Source of the DNA: Bordetella sp. BOR01 | GTDB taxonomy: Bacteria; Pseudomonadota; Gammaproteobacteria; Burkholderiales; Burkholderiaceae_B | NCBI RefSeq assembly: GCF_019218885.1 | Contig: NZ_JAHUWT010000004.1 | Span: 372,001 to 436,000, forward strand | DNA: 64,000 nt | Direction of reading: 5' to 3' | Position numbers and translations under genes: made by a program | In this document: one piece after another, positions 27,352 to 36,120 of the stretch | How positions within the stretch are numbered: the first letter of the stretch is position 1 | How the letters are laid out: every line of letters begins with the position of its first letter | Notes under the pieces: generated by a model | Told to the model about the DNA's origin: nothing | Databases searched by the model: none | What the model saw: the letters and a program-made list of their open reading frames with translations, nothing else

Positions 27352-28124
27352 GCCAACAGGAAATGATCCGCATCCGCGGACTGCGCAAATCGTTCGGTGC
27401 GGCGGAAGTACTGCGCGGCATCGACTTCGACATACAGCGATCGCAGGTGGTGGTGGTGATCGGCCCCAGCGGCTCGGGCAAGAGCACCTTGCTGCGCTGC
27501 TGCAATGGACTGGAAGTGGCACAGGGCGGCACCATCGATATCTGCGGGCAGTCGCTGCTGGACCATGGCACGCCAATGGCGCAAGCCCAACTCAACCGCC
27601 TGCGCATGCGGGTAGGCATGGTGTTCCAGTCGTTCAACCTTTTCCCGCACCTGTCGGTGCTGGACAACGTCACGGTCGGTCCACGTACCTTGCGCGGCAT
27701 GGGCCGGGCGGCAGCCGAAGCCCAGGCCGAACAGTTGCTGGCCAAGGTCGGCCTGCGCGAGAAAATGCAGGCCATGCCGGCCAGCCTGTCGGGCGGCCAG
27801 AAGCAACGGGTGGCCATCGCGCGGGCACTGGCCATGGAGCCCGAGGTGATGCTGTTCGACGAGCCCACGTCGGCACTGGATCCCGAACTGGTCGGTGAAG
27901 TCCTGCAAGTGATGAAAGTCCTGGCCCGGGAGGGCATGACCATGATGGTGGTGACCCATGAAATGGGCTTCGCGCGCGACGTCGCGGATATGGTGGTGGT
28001 GATGGACGGCGGGGTCATCGTCGAATCCGGTCCGCCGGATGTGATCTTCACCCGGCCCCGGGAAGCGCGCACGCGCGCATTCCTGCAAGCGGTGCTCAGC
28101 GCCTCGCAACAGGGGGTGGCATGA
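27348..28124 (+). CDS. Amino-acid ABC transporter ATP-binding protein
   Basis: This ABC ATPase of 258 residues powers the importer encoded upstream. The Walker A is [11 protein letters not shown], the Q-loop is [19 protein letters not shown], the signature is [16 protein letters not shown] and the Walker B is [14 protein letters not shown]. The H-loop lies in [14 protein letters not shown]. This [15 protein letters not shown] pattern is typical of polar amino-acid transporters (GlnQ/HisP). The start at 27348 overlaps the permease stop, and the 3' end overlaps the hutG-like start by 4 bp. Confidence 0.95.
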   Translation: MSQQEMIRIRGLRKSFGAAEVLRGIDFDIQRSQVVVVIGPSGSGKSTLLRCCNGLEVAQGGTIDICGQSLLDHGTPMAQAQLNRLRMRVGMVFQSFNLFPHLSVLDNVTVGPRTLRGMGRAAAEAQAEQLLAKVGLREKMQAMPASLSGGQKQRVAIARALAMEPEVMLFDEPTSALDPELVGEVLQVMKVLAREGMTMMVVTHEMGFARDVADMVVVMDGGVIVESGPPDVIFTRPREARTRAFLQAVLSASQQGVA

Positions 28125-29065
28125 ATACAGGCCTGGATCCCGCCATCTGGCGCGCGCGCGACGATAGCGCCGAGCGCGGCGATACGCGCCGGCTGGCGCA
28201 TGTGGCAACGGCAGCCGGGCAGGGCATTGCCGCCGGCGATGCGGTGCTGATCGGCTTTGCCTGCGACGCCGGCGTGGCGCGCAACCAGGGGCGTATCGGC
28301 GCCGCCCAGGCGCCGGCGGCCATCCGCCGCGTGCTGGCCGGCTTGCCCGCCCATGGCTACCGCCGGCTGGTGGACGCGGGCGATGTGGCCTGCGACGACG
28401 GCCAGCTCGAGGCCGCTCAAGACCGCCTGGCCGACCGCGTGGCCGCAGTGCTGCAAGCGGGTGCGCGGCCGCTGGTGCTGGGCGGCGGCCATGAGGTCGC
28501 CTGGGGCACCTTCCAGGGGCTGCGCCGCTGGCTGGACGGGCAGGGCGACCGGCTGCCGGTGTTGGTACTGAACCTGGACGCCCATTTCGACTTGCGCACC
28601 GGCCGGCCGGCCAGTTCCGGTACGCCGTTCGACCAGATCGCCGAATGCTGTGCCGCGGGCGGCCACGCCTGGCAGTACGCCTGCTACGGCGTTTCGCGCC
28701 TGGGCAATACGGCCGCCCTGTATGCGCGCGCCGCCGATGTCGGCGCCGTCTGGATCGAAGACCACGACCTGCAGGAACGGCACCTGGAACCGTGCCTGGC
28801 CGGGCTCGACAGCCTGTTGGCCGCGGCGGGGCATGTCTACCTGACCATCGACATCGACGTGCTGCCGGCGGCGGTGGCGCCGGGCGTGTCGGCTCCGGCC
28901 GCCTATGGCGTACCGCTGACGGTCGTGGAAGAGATTGCATTGCGGGTCAAGCGCAGCGGCAAGCTGCGGGTGGCCGACCTGGCGGAATGCAATCCGGCCC
29001 TTGATCTGGATCAGCGCACCGCCCGCGTGGCTGCCCGGTTGGCATGGCAGCTACTGGCGCCGTAA
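28121..29065 (+). CDS. hutG: Formimidoylglutamase HutG (ureohydrolase family)
   Basis: HutG hydrolyses N-formimidoyl-L-glutamate to glutamate and formamide, the last step of one histidine degradation route. The 314-residue ureohydrolase has the binuclear Mn motifs [17 protein letters not shown] and TIDIDVLPA, and the N-terminal [20 protein letters not shown] that separates HutG from arginase. No other hut gene (hutH, hutU, hutI) is in the window. It is translationally coupled to the ABC transporter, and glutamate dehydrogenase lies 130 bp downstream. Confidence 0.85.
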   Translation: MNTGLDPAIWRARDDSAERGDTRRLAHVATAAGQGIAAGDAVLIGFACDAGVARNQGRIGAAQAPAAIRRVLAGLPAHGYRRLVDAGDVACDDGQLEAAQDRLADRVAAVLQAGARPLVLGGGHEVAWGTFQGLRRWLDGQGDRLPVLVLNLDAHFDLRTGRPASSGTPFDQIAECCAAGGHAWQYACYGVSRLGNTAALYARAADVGAVWIEDHDLQERHLEPCLAGLDSLLAAAGHVYLTIDIDVLPAAVAPGVSAPAAYGVPLTVVEEIALRVKRSGKLRVADLAECNPALDLDQRTARVAARLAWQLLAP

Positions 29066-29104
29066 GATGGATTTGCGCCTTGCATCGGACGCTTGTCCTT
29101 TATA

Positions 29105-29164
29105 CGTCCCCTTTTAATATTCTTTCAATTTAATGGGGACGACATAAATTTTGCTGGCTACAAT
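29105..29164 (+). promoter_or_regulatory. Promoter region with an inverted repeat upstream of glutamate dehydrogenase
   Basis: CGTCCCC (29105-29111) and GGGGACG (29135-29141) form a perfect 7-bp inverted repeat around an AT-rich centre. A TACAAT box at 29159-29164 lies 17 bp after the second arm, where a weak GGGACG -35 would fall. The repeat would overlap the -35, as expected for an operator. Confidence 0.45.
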
Positions 29165-29194
29165 GGCGTCAGTCCTAGCCTGGAGATTCTTCTC

Positions 29195-30484
29195 ATGTCC
29201 GATAGACCCACCCACGCCTTGCCGTCGTACCTGGATGCTGAACACCTTGGCCCCTGGGGCATTTACCTGCAACAAGTCGACCGGGTCACGCCGTACCTGG
29301 GCCCGCTGGCGCGCTGGGTGGAAACGCTGAAGCGGCCCAAGCGCGCCCTGATCGTGGATGTGCCCATCGAACTCGACAACGGCAGCGTTGCCCACTTCGA
29401 GGGCTATCGCGTGCAGCACAATACGTCGCGCGGGCCGGGCAAGGGCGGGGTGCGCTTTCACCAGGACGTCACGCTTTCCGAGGTCATGGCCCTGGCGGCC
29501 TGGATGTCGGTCAAGAACGCGGCCGTCAATCTGCCCTACGGCGGCGCCAAGGGCGGTATCCGGGTCGATCCGCGCCAACTGTCGCAGTCCGAGCTCGAGC
29601 GCATGACGCGCCGCTACACCTCGGAAATCGGCGTCATCATCGGGCCGTCGAAAGACATCCCGGCCCCCGATGTGAACACCAACGCGCAGACCATGGCGTG
29701 GATGATGGACACATACTCCATGAACGAAGGCTCCACCGCCACCGGGGTGGTCACCGGCAAGCCCATTTCGCTGGGGGGCAGCCTCGGCCGCGTCGAAGCC
29801 ACGGGCCGCGGTGTGTTCGTCACCGCTTGCGAAGCGGCGCGCGACTGCAATATCGATGTGTCGCAGGCGCGGATCACCGTGCAGGGGTTCGGTAACGTAG
29901 GCGGTACGGCGGCACGCCTGTTCCACGAAACCGGCGCCAAGGTCATCGCCGTGCAAGACCACACGGGTACCGTGTACAACCCGGCCGGCCTGGACGTGCA
30001 CAAGCTCTTGTCGCATGTCTCGCAGAAAGGCGGCGCGAGCGGCTTCAGCGGCGGCGAAGCCCTCGATAACGCGCAGTTCTGGGAATTGGAAACCGATTTC
30101 CTGATCCCCGCCGCCCTGGAAGGGCAGATCAACCAGTCCAACGCCCACAAAGTGCGTGCCAAGGTCGTGGTCGAAGGCGCCAATGGCCCGACCACCCCCG
30201 AGGCCGACGACATACTGCGTGAAAACGGCGTGTTCGTGGTGCCCGACGTGCTGGCCAACGCCGGCGGCGTGACGGTCAGCTACTTCGAATGGGTGCAGGA
30301 TTTCTCCAGCTTCTTCTGGAGCGAGGAAGAGATCAATCACCGCCTGGAGCGCCTGATGCGCGAAGCCTACGCGGCGGTGTCGCAAATGGCCAAGGAACAC
30401 AAGGTGACGCTGCGTACCGCGGCCTTCATCGTGGCTTGCACGCGCATCCTGCAGGCGCGCCAGGTGCGCGGCTTGTACCCCTGA
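29195..30484 (+). CDS. gdhA: Glutamate dehydrogenase
   Basis: The enzyme deaminates glutamate to 2-oxoglutarate and ammonia, or runs in reverse. The 429-residue product is of the hexameric type, with the substrate Lys motif [15 protein letters not shown], the [13 protein letters not shown] loop and the NAD(P) Rossmann [13 protein letters not shown]. The start at 29195 follows CCTGGAGAT; a longer open frame begins at 29093 but covers the promoter. It follows hutG, whose product is glutamate, so the neighbourhood is consistent with glutamate catabolism. Cofactor preference is not clear. Confidence 0.95.
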   Translation: MSDRPTHALPSYLDAEHLGPWGIYLQQVDRVTPYLGPLARWVETLKRPKRALIVDVPIELDNGSVAHFEGYRVQHNTSRGPGKGGVRFHQDVTLSEVMALAAWMSVKNAAVNLPYGGAKGGIRVDPRQLSQSELERMTRRYTSEIGVIIGPSKDIPAPDVNTNAQTMAWMMDTYSMNEGSTATGVVTGKPISLGGSLGRVEATGRGVFVTACEAARDCNIDVSQARITVQGFGNVGGTAARLFHETGAKVIAVQDHTGTVYNPAGLDVHKLLSHVSQKGGASGFSGGEALDNAQFWELETDFLIPAALEGQINQSNAHKVRAKVVVEGANGPTTPEADDILRENGVFVVPDVLANAGGVTVSYFEWVQDFSSFFWSEEEINHRLERLMREAYAAVSQMAKEHKVTLRTAAFIVACTRILQARQVRGLYP

Positions 30485-30561
30485 AGTAGAAACGTAGGCG
30501 GGTATCAGTCGTTCATTGTGCGCCGTGCGACCCGCCCGGGAATGAAACAACTGCGGCTCGA

Positions 30562-30640
30562 CCGGGGACGCCGCGGAGCCGGCTTTGCCGGTCCGCCAGC
30601 GTCGCCCCCTCAAGGGGGAAGCGCGTAGCGCTCGGGGGTG
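30562..30640 (+). repeat. Dispersed GC-rich intergenic repeat, full-length copy
   Basis: The block starts CCGGGGACGCCGCGGAGCC, continues with a small hairpin (GAGCCGGC/GCCGGT), then CGTCGCCCCCTCAAGGGGG and ends GCGTAGCGCTCGGGGG. The same modules appear at 12202-12254 and, degraded, at 6388-6435. I recognise this as a common intergenic element of Bordetella genomes. Confidence 0.75.
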
Positions 30641-30646
30641 GGTATT

Positions 30647-31474
30647 TTATGCGGGCGGCAGGAACTCGGGCCGTAGAATGCCCTGCAGTTCTGTGTACGG
30701 GATCAGCAGTTCCGGCTCTCCGTGCGAGTACGGCGCGATCGAATAGGCGTCGTACTTGATCACCATGCCTTCGGGCGTCAGGGCGAAATTATTGCTTTCC
30801 TGGAACGGCCACATGCGGTTGTATGCCTGGGGGTCGCGCTGCGCGTCCGGGTTCTGCGCCAGCCAGGCGGCGTGGGCGCGCTGCAGCGCCTCGACGAACG
30901 CGGGGTGCGCGCCAGACTGCAGCGCTTCGTCCAGGGCCAGCACACGCGATTGATCGCGCTGCCAGTTCAAGTATTGGGTGGCGGGAATGCCATGCGCGGC
31001 GCCGGTCAGGTATTGGCCGGTATGCAGTTCGACCGCCACGATATTGCCCACCACCGCTTTCACGCTGGCCTTGAAGACCGTGAGATCGCGCGATTGCGCG
31101 GTTTGCCAGAAGTACTGCGTGTATTCGGACAGCGTGCCATACGGGCGAGGGCGGTCCGGGTCGACGCCCGTCATGTAGGCCAGAACATGATCGACCAGCT
31201 CGGTCAGCTTCGGAATGTCCGGGAAAGCCACGCTGTCGATCTCGATGCGCGGGCACTGGCCTTCGCATCCGGGCTTGGCGCCTTGCCATTGGATCTTTTC
31301 CACCGCCAGCCCGGCCACCTGGGTATCGGTCGTGGTGGGCTGCGGCGTGGCGGAAGGCAGGCTGATGTTGCCTGACGGCGAACTGGCGCAGCCGGCCAGC
31401 ACGGCCAGCACGGTGCCCGCCATGTACATGCGCGCACGGCGCGGCGTGCCGGAGAGAGCAGGGAAGAATCGCAT
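30647..31474 (-). CDS. Lipoprotein with a DUF3298-like (RsiV C-terminal type) domain
   Basis: The 275-residue product has a lipobox LAGC with Cys29 after a short hydrophobic signal, so it is probably a lipoprotein. The mature region carries a beta-rich domain like DUF3298/RsiV, with IEIDSVAFPDIPKLTELVD, LTVFKASVKAVVGNIVAVELHT and the C-terminal LTPEGMVIKYDAYSIAPYSHGEPELLIPY. This group includes anti-sigma factor RsiV, but no sigma factor gene is adjacent here. Its start overlaps the lplA stop by one base (TGATG). Confidence 0.78.
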   Translation of the reverse strand: MRFFPALSGTPRRARMYMAGTVLAVLAGCASSPSGNISLPSATPQPTTTDTQVAGLAVEKIQWQGAKPGCEGQCPRIEIDSVAFPDIPKLTELVDHVLAYMTGVDPDRPRPYGTLSEYTQYFWQTAQSRDLTVFKASVKAVVGNIVAVELHTGQYLTGAAHGIPATQYLNWQRDQSRVLALDEALQSGAHPAFVEALQRAHAAWLAQNPDAQRDPQAYNRMWPFQESNNFALTPEGMVIKYDAYSIAPYSHGEPELLIPYTELQGILRPEFLPPA

Positions 31475-32313
31475 CACGGTACCTGGGCAGTCCATTCGGG
31501 GCTGGAAAACTTGTGCTGAGCCTGCCGCCTGGCCTCTTCCAGAGTGGCCTCGGCCAGTTGCACCGGAGTCAGCGGGGCCAGGCTACGGAAAGTCTGCAGC
31601 ATGCGTTCGATGATGGTGTCGCGTGCCAGGCCGGTCTGGCTGCGCAGCGGATCGACCCGCTTCTTGGCGCTGGTAGTGCCCTTGTCGGACAGCTTCTCGC
31701 GGCCGATGCGCAAGACCTGCACCATTTTGTCGGCGTCGATGTCGTAGGACATGGTCACGTGATGCAGCACTGCGCCGGCGCGGCGGGCCTGGGCAGCGCC
31801 GCCGATCTTGCCGCTTTCCGAGGCAATGTCGTTCAACGGCTGGTACCAGGCCTTGATGCCCAGTTCGTGCAGGGCACGGATCACCCAGCCGTCCAGGAAC
31901 TCGTACGACTGCTGGAAACTCAGGCCCTGCACCAGGGCCTGCGGCACGCTGAGCGAATACGTGATGGTATTGCCGGGTTCCACGAACATGGCCCCGCCGC
32001 CGCTGACGCGCCTGACCACGGTGACGCCATGGCGCTGTGCGCCTTGCGGATCGACCTCGTTTTTCAGCGACTGGAAGCGCCCGATGATGACCGCCGGCTG
32101 CGACCATTCCCAGATGCGCAGCGTTGGGGGCCGCACGCCCGCGCCGACCTCGTCGGTAATCACGGCATCCAGGGCCATGTGCAACGCGGGAGGCTGCGGG
32201 CCTTCATGGATGAGCTGCCATTGATAGTCGTTCCAGTGGGTGCGGGTGTTCATTGGCGTACCTTGGCGCTCCGCACGCCGGTATTCGCCGTCGGGGCGGC
32301 CCGGCGGGCTCAT
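31474..32313 (-). CDS. lplA: Lipoate-protein ligase A, catalytic subunit without the C-terminal domain
   Basis: This 279-residue protein has the biotin/lipoate ligase fold: IWEWSQPAVIIGRFQ, the VVRRVSGGGAMFVEPGN lipoyl-AMP pocket and the Lys-containing SGKIGGAAQARRAGAVLHH. The accessory C-terminal domain of E. coli LplA is missing; the preceding gene encodes it separately. The start at 32313 gives a 4-bp ATGA overlap with that gene; an in-frame ATG at 32253 is a reasonable alternative. It attaches lipoate to 2-oxoacid dehydrogenases or GcvH. Confidence 0.85.
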   Translation of the reverse strand: MSPPGRPDGEYRRAERQGTPMNTRTHWNDYQWQLIHEGPQPPALHMALDAVITDEVGAGVRPPTLRIWEWSQPAVIIGRFQSLKNEVDPQGAQRHGVTVVRRVSGGGAMFVEPGNTITYSLSVPQALVQGLSFQQSYEFLDGWVIRALHELGIKAWYQPLNDIASESGKIGGAAQARRAGAVLHHVTMSYDIDADKMVQVLRIGREKLSDKGTTSAKKRVDPLRSQTGLARDTIIERMLQTFRSLAPLTPVQLAEATLEEARRQAQHKFSSPEWTAQVP

Positions 32314-32585
32314 GCTACGGCCCTTCGGACGGTGATCGCGACCGCTTGTGGCGAGAATCCGAACAACTCTGCGCCGCTGGGCAGGCCGTCCTGTACGGCC
32401 TGGGCCAGACGGGATTCATCGGCATCGGCCGGCAGGCCGCACAAAGCCTGGTTGATGTTTTCCAGGGCCTCGGGCGGCTCAAGGAAAAAATCTCCGCTCA
32501 GGCGTACGCCGGCCAGCCTGCCGTCTTCGACTTCGAGATCGACGACCACCAGTTTGCCGCCAGGGACTTTGTATTCGCCATGCAT
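32310..32585 (-). CDS. lplB: Lipoate-protein ligase accessory subunit (LplB type)
   Basis: This 91-residue protein matches the C-terminal domain of LplA. It begins GEYKVPGGKLVVVDLEVEDG and continues RLSGDFFLEPPEALENINQALCGLP, the family pattern with the GDFF/EPPE loop. In Thermoplasma acidophilum such a separate domain (LplB) is required to activate lipoate before transfer. Here it is coupled to lplA by an ATGA overlap, so the two probably form a heterodimer. Confidence 0.82.
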   Translation of the reverse strand: MHGEYKVPGGKLVVVDLEVEDGRLAGVRLSGDFFLEPPEALENINQALCGLPADADESRLAQAVQDGLPSGAELFGFSPQAVAITVRRAVA

Positions 32586-32602
32586 AGAGATCGGACTCCG
32601 GA

Positions 32603-33073
32603 TCAGGCGGCCAGTTCCAGCTTCATGCCTTCATGGGTGGCCACGAACCCCAATGATTCATAAAAACGCCGGGCATCGGCGCGCGTCTTGTCAGTAGTCA
32701 GCTGGACTATGCCGCAGCCTCGTTCGCGGCATTGTCCGAGGGCCCATTCAAACATGGCGCGGCCCGTGCCCGCGCCGCGTTCGCTGGCCGCCACGCGCAC
32801 GCTCTCGATCTGGCCGCGCCACAGGCCGCGGCGCGACAGGCCGGGAATGAAGCTCAGTTGCAGGCAGCCGACTACGGTGCCGGCGCGCTCGGCCAGCGCC
32901 AGCAATTGATTGGCATCGCGTTCAATAGCCTCGAACGCCTGTACGTAGCAGGCAGCGGCGGGTACCGACGGGTCTTCCCGGGCGCTGCCCAGCATATCGT
33001 CGGCCAACAGGGCCACAATGGTATCCAGGTCGGACGCGCGAGCGCGCCGAAATTGCAGGGAAGTATCGGACAT
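32603..33073 (-). CDS. GNAT-family N-acetyltransferase
   Basis: This 156-residue protein has the GNAT acetyl-CoA fold. Visible features are a first strand (LQFRRARASDLDTIVALL), the central strand IESVRVAASERGAGTGRAMFEWAL with the acetyl-CoA pyrophosphate loop RGAGTGR, and the C-terminal QLTTDKTRADARRFYESLGF. The substrate cannot be predicted. It sits in a same-strand row with the lipoate ligase genes and the glutathione transferase, with small gaps. Confidence 0.88.
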   Translation of the reverse strand: MSDTSLQFRRARASDLDTIVALLADDMLGSAREDPSVPAAACYVQAFEAIERDANQLLALAERAGTVVGCLQLSFIPGLSRRGLWRGQIESVRVAASERGAGTGRAMFEWALGQCRERGCGIVQLTTDKTRADARRFYESLGFVATHEGMKLELAA

Positions 33074-33080
33074 GGGCTGC

Positions 33081-33779
33081 TCAGCGCACGTTCTGCGCCG
33101 TCTGGCCGAACAGGATACGGCGCGATTCTTCGGTATGCACCGACGGCGCGCTGTTGATTTCCTTGGCCTTTTCGTAGGCGCGCTGCGTGGCGGGCCGGGC
33201 CTGGATGGCCTGGAACCAGCGCTGCAGGTGCGGAAAGTCGTTCAGATCCTGGCCTTGCCGCTCGTGCGGCACGACCCAGGGGTAGGCCGCCATGTCGGCA
33301 ATAGAGTATTCGCCCGCCACGAATTCGCGGTCGGCCAGCCGCTTGTTCAGCACGCCATACAGGCGGTTGGTTTCATTCACATAGCGGTTGATGGCGTATT
33401 CGATGCGCTCTTGTGCGTAGCCCGAGAAGTGGTGGTTCTGGCCGGCCATGGGGCCCAGGCCACCCATTTGCCAGAACAGCCACTGCAGGGTGTCTGCGCG
33501 GGCGCGCAGGTCTTGCGCAATGAATTTGCCGGTTTTTTCGGCCAGGTAAAGCAGGATGGCGCCCGATTCGAACAGCGCGACCGGCGCGCCGCTATCGGCA
33601 GGCGCCTGGTCGACGATGGCGGGGATGCGGTTGTTCGGCGCAATGGCCAGGAAATCGGGCTGGAACTGCTCGCCTTTGCTGATGTTGATGGGAATGATCC
33701 GGTACGGCAACCCGGTTTCCTCGAGAAACATCGTGATCTTGTGGCCGTTGGGGGTGGTCCAGTAATAGAGGTCGATCAT
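33081..33779 (-). CDS. Glutathione S-transferase (YfcG-type disulfide-bond oxidoreductase)
   Basis: This 232-residue GST has a thioredoxin-like N-terminal domain (IDLYYWTTPNGHKITMFLEETG) in which the usual Ser/Cys is replaced by the TPNGHK pattern of the nu-class YfcG proteins. The glutathione-binding loop NNRIPAIVDQ and the LFESGAILLYLAEK segment follow, with an all-helical C-terminal domain. YfcG-type enzymes show disulfide reductase activity rather than classic conjugation. It overlaps nothing and is probably co-transcribed with the acetyltransferase gene. Confidence 0.9.
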   Translation of the reverse strand: MIDLYYWTTPNGHKITMFLEETGLPYRIIPINISKGEQFQPDFLAIAPNNRIPAIVDQAPADSGAPVALFESGAILLYLAEKTGKFIAQDLRARADTLQWLFWQMGGLGPMAGQNHHFSGYAQERIEYAINRYVNETNRLYGVLNKRLADREFVAGEYSIADMAAYPWVVPHERQGQDLNDFPHLQRWFQAIQARPATQRAYEKAKEINSAPSVHTEESRRILFGQTAQNVR

Positions 33780-33908
33780 GGCGCGGATCCTTCAGCAACA
33801 AGGCCGCCCGAGGCGGACGGCGCGTAGGCGACCATGATAGCGGGTTGCTGGCGCGGGGGGGCCGCAAGCCCCGCCGCGCGTGTAGGCCTTTGCACCGTCG
33901 CCCCGGCG

Positions 33909-34838
33909 TCAGGCCGAATTCGGCCGGGTCGGCCCTGCGCCTTGGTGCGATCCGCCGCGCCGGGCGGGAAAGCGCCAGTTCAGGCTGACACCTGCCGCGG
34001 CCAGCAGGATCAGGCTGACCCCGGCCACCTGCGACCCTGCCAGGCGCTGGCCGTACACCATGTAGTCCAGCAGGATGGCCACTGCCGGATAGATGAATGC
34101 CAGCGCCGCCACCGATGTGGTGGGCAGCTTCTGGATGGCCGAATACAACAGGATGTACGTCAGGCTGGTATGAAGCAGGCCGATTGCCACCAGCATGCCC
34201 CATTGGGCCGGCGCAGCGGGCAGGGCGCTAAAATCCACCATGGGCAGGAGCAGCAGCGCCCCCAGGCTGACCTGGACCAGCGCCAGCACGTGGGGGGCGA
34301 TATGCTTGAGCCGCTTGACGATGATCGAGGTCACCGCATACAGCGCGCCTGCGCCCAGCGCCAATGCCAGCCCGTGCAAGTACCCGCCGGCCTGCGCCAG
34401 TTCGCCCGGCTCGATGCGTAAGACCAACACCAGTCCGCCAAAGGCCATCACTGACCAGCCCAGCTTGCCCAGCGTGGGCCGTTCGCCCAGGAAGATGGCC
34501 CCCAGCGCAATCAGGAAGAACGGCTGGAAGTTGTATACCGCCGTGGCCAGCGAAATGGATGCCAGTCCATAGGACGAGAACAGCAACACCCAGTTCAGCA
34601 CGATGGCCACCCCTGCCACCAGGGTCCAGCCCAGCGTGGCGCGCGTGAAGATGCCTGGCCGCAGCAGTCCGCGCGCCAGGCAATAGGCCAGCAGGCCCAG
34701 CGCGCCGAACACGCAGCGGAAAAACACCACATTCCAGGCACTTTGGCCGGATTCCAGCACGAATACCCCCACCGTGCCCGAGATCGCCATGGCGGCAGCC
34801 ATTTGCGCCAGGCCGCCGCGTTCGCTTGTTGTCTTCAT
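33909..34838 (-). CDS. EamA/DMT-superfamily transporter
   Basis: This 309-residue inner-membrane protein has ten predicted hydrophobic helices in two EamA repeats. Each half has the pattern of short loops and glycine-rich helices (AAMAISGTVGVFVLESG at the start, LLHTSLTYILLYSAIQKLPTTSVAALAFIYPAVAILLDY in the second half). Exporters of amino acids or metabolites belong here, but the substrate is unknown. It is divergent from an Lrp-type regulator, a typical pairing for amino-acid exporters of this family. Confidence 0.88.
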   Translation of the reverse strand: MKTTSERGGLAQMAAAMAISGTVGVFVLESGQSAWNVVFFRCVFGALGLLAYCLARGLLRPGIFTRATLGWTLVAGVAIVLNWVLLFSSYGLASISLATAVYNFQPFFLIALGAIFLGERPTLGKLGWSVMAFGGLVLVLRIEPGELAQAGGYLHGLALALGAGALYAVTSIIVKRLKHIAPHVLALVQVSLGALLLLPMVDFSALPAAPAQWGMLVAIGLLHTSLTYILLYSAIQKLPTTSVAALAFIYPAVAILLDYMVYGQRLAGSQVAGVSLILLAAAGVSLNWRFPARRGGSHQGAGPTRPNSA

Positions 34839-34964
34839 CGAATGACTCCTGAATGGCGCTACGCTGCGCCGATATCGATGAGTAAATTATCCTAGGCGGT
34901 ATTGCGGCATAATAGGCACAATCAGCGGAATTTCTAACCAACTACCTTCGTTTCAGTGATTTTT

Positions 34965-35444
34965 ATGACAGACCACCTAAATATCGAAAATGACGTACTG
35001 GATGGTATCGACCGACGCCTGGTGCAGCTGCTGACCACCAACGCTCGTACCACCACCGCCGACCTGGCACGCCAGGTCGGCATGTCGGCCCCCAGCGTGG
35101 CAGATCGCCTGCGCCGGCTGGAAGAATCGGGGGTGGTGCGAGGCTATACGCTGGATGTAGATCCGGTGGCGCTGGGATACACGCTGACGGCAATCGTGCG
35201 CATCCGTCCGCTACCAGGGCAGTTGCGCAAAGTCGAGAAGTTGATCGCCGGCATCGGCGAGTTCGTCGAATGCGACAAGGTCACCGGCGACGACTGCTTC
35301 ATCGCACGGCTGCTGCTGAAGTCCATTTCGCAGCTGGATGGGGTGCTGGATCGAATTACTGAATATGCCGAAACCAATACAGCCATCGTCAAGTCCAGCC
35401 CGGTACGGCGGCGCTTGCCGCCACTACAGGCCACGCGGCCTTAA
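34965..35444 (+). CDS. Lrp/AsnC-family transcriptional regulator
   Basis: The 159-residue regulator has an N-terminal helix-turn-helix (LDGIDRRLVQLLTTNARTT and VGMSAPSVADRLRRLEESGVV). A C-terminal RAM domain follows, with VECDKVTGDDCFIARL. These proteins respond to amino acids and often control an adjacent exporter; the divergent EamA gene 127 bp away is the likely target. The ATG at 34965 is used; a GTG nine bases upstream is the other option. Confidence 0.92.
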   Translation: MTDHLNIENDVLDGIDRRLVQLLTTNARTTTADLARQVGMSAPSVADRLRRLEESGVVRGYTLDVDPVALGYTLTAIVRIRPLPGQLRKVEKLIAGIGEFVECDKVTGDDCFIARLLLKSISQLDGVLDRITEYAETNTAIVKSSPVRRRLPPLQATRP

Positions 35445-35466
35445 CGACCAAGGCCCCCGTGCGGCA

Positions 35467-35958
35467 TCAGCTTGCCGTTTCGCAGGCGGCCAGGACGTCG
35501 TCTTTCAGGGCCGTAGGCTTGTCGGTGGGCGCGTAGCGCTTGATGACTTGCCCATCGCGGCCCACCAGGAACTTGGTGAAGTTCCATTTGATCGCCTCGG
35601 TACCCAGCACACCGGGCTTTTCGCCCTTCAGCCAGCGGTACAGCGGGTGCGCGCCAGGGCCATTGACCTCGATCTTGGCATACACAGGAAACGTCACGCC
35701 GTACTGGGTCGTGCAGAACTCGCGGATGGCAGCCTCGTCGCCGGGCTCTTGGTGCCCGAACTGATTGCAGGGAAAGCCCAGCACTGTCAGCCCGGCCGCA
35801 CGATAGTCGCGGTATAGCGCTTCCAGGCCGGCATACTGCGGCGTGAACCCGCATTGCGATGCCACGTTCACCACCAGCAGCACCTGTCCGCGGTATGCGT
35901 CCAGCGCCTGCTCGTCGCCATTCATGTCCAGGGCGGAAAAATCGTAGATTGTGCTCAT
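35467..35958 (-). CDS. Cys-type glutathione peroxidase
   Basis: The 163-residue thioredoxin-fold peroxidase reduces hydrogen peroxide and organic hydroperoxides. The peroxidatic Cys is Cys36 in NVASQCGFTPQY, followed by the second Cys in LGFPCNQFGHQEP and the catalytic Gln/Trp in that motif and in IKWNFTKFLV. The Cys pattern suggests thioredoxin-dependent rather than glutathione-dependent action. It is convergent with the Lrp-type regulator gene. Confidence 0.94.
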   Translation of the reverse strand: MSTIYDFSALDMNGDEQALDAYRGQVLLVVNVASQCGFTPQYAGLEALYRDYRAAGLTVLGFPCNQFGHQEPGDEAAIREFCTTQYGVTFPVYAKIEVNGPGAHPLYRWLKGEKPGVLGTEAIKWNFTKFLVGRDGQVIKRYAPTDKPTALKDDVLAACETAS

Positions 35959-36120
35959 GGCGAAACCCTCATGTAGCGGGCCGCCGCACTACCCATGGCA
36001 ACCCATGCCTTCAGTGTAGCGCCGCGCGATGGCGATTTCCCTTGGTGCAACCCTGGCTATGCGTTTGGTTACGGTGTCTTGACCTATGATGCATCCATGC
36101 GCACGCACCCGGAGCACACT

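Noticed and set aside
30485-30646. Possible sRNA or terminator after glutamate dehydrogenase
   Set aside because: The inverted sequences are explained by the dispersed GC-rich repeat, and there is no T-run or promoter that would support a separate RNA.
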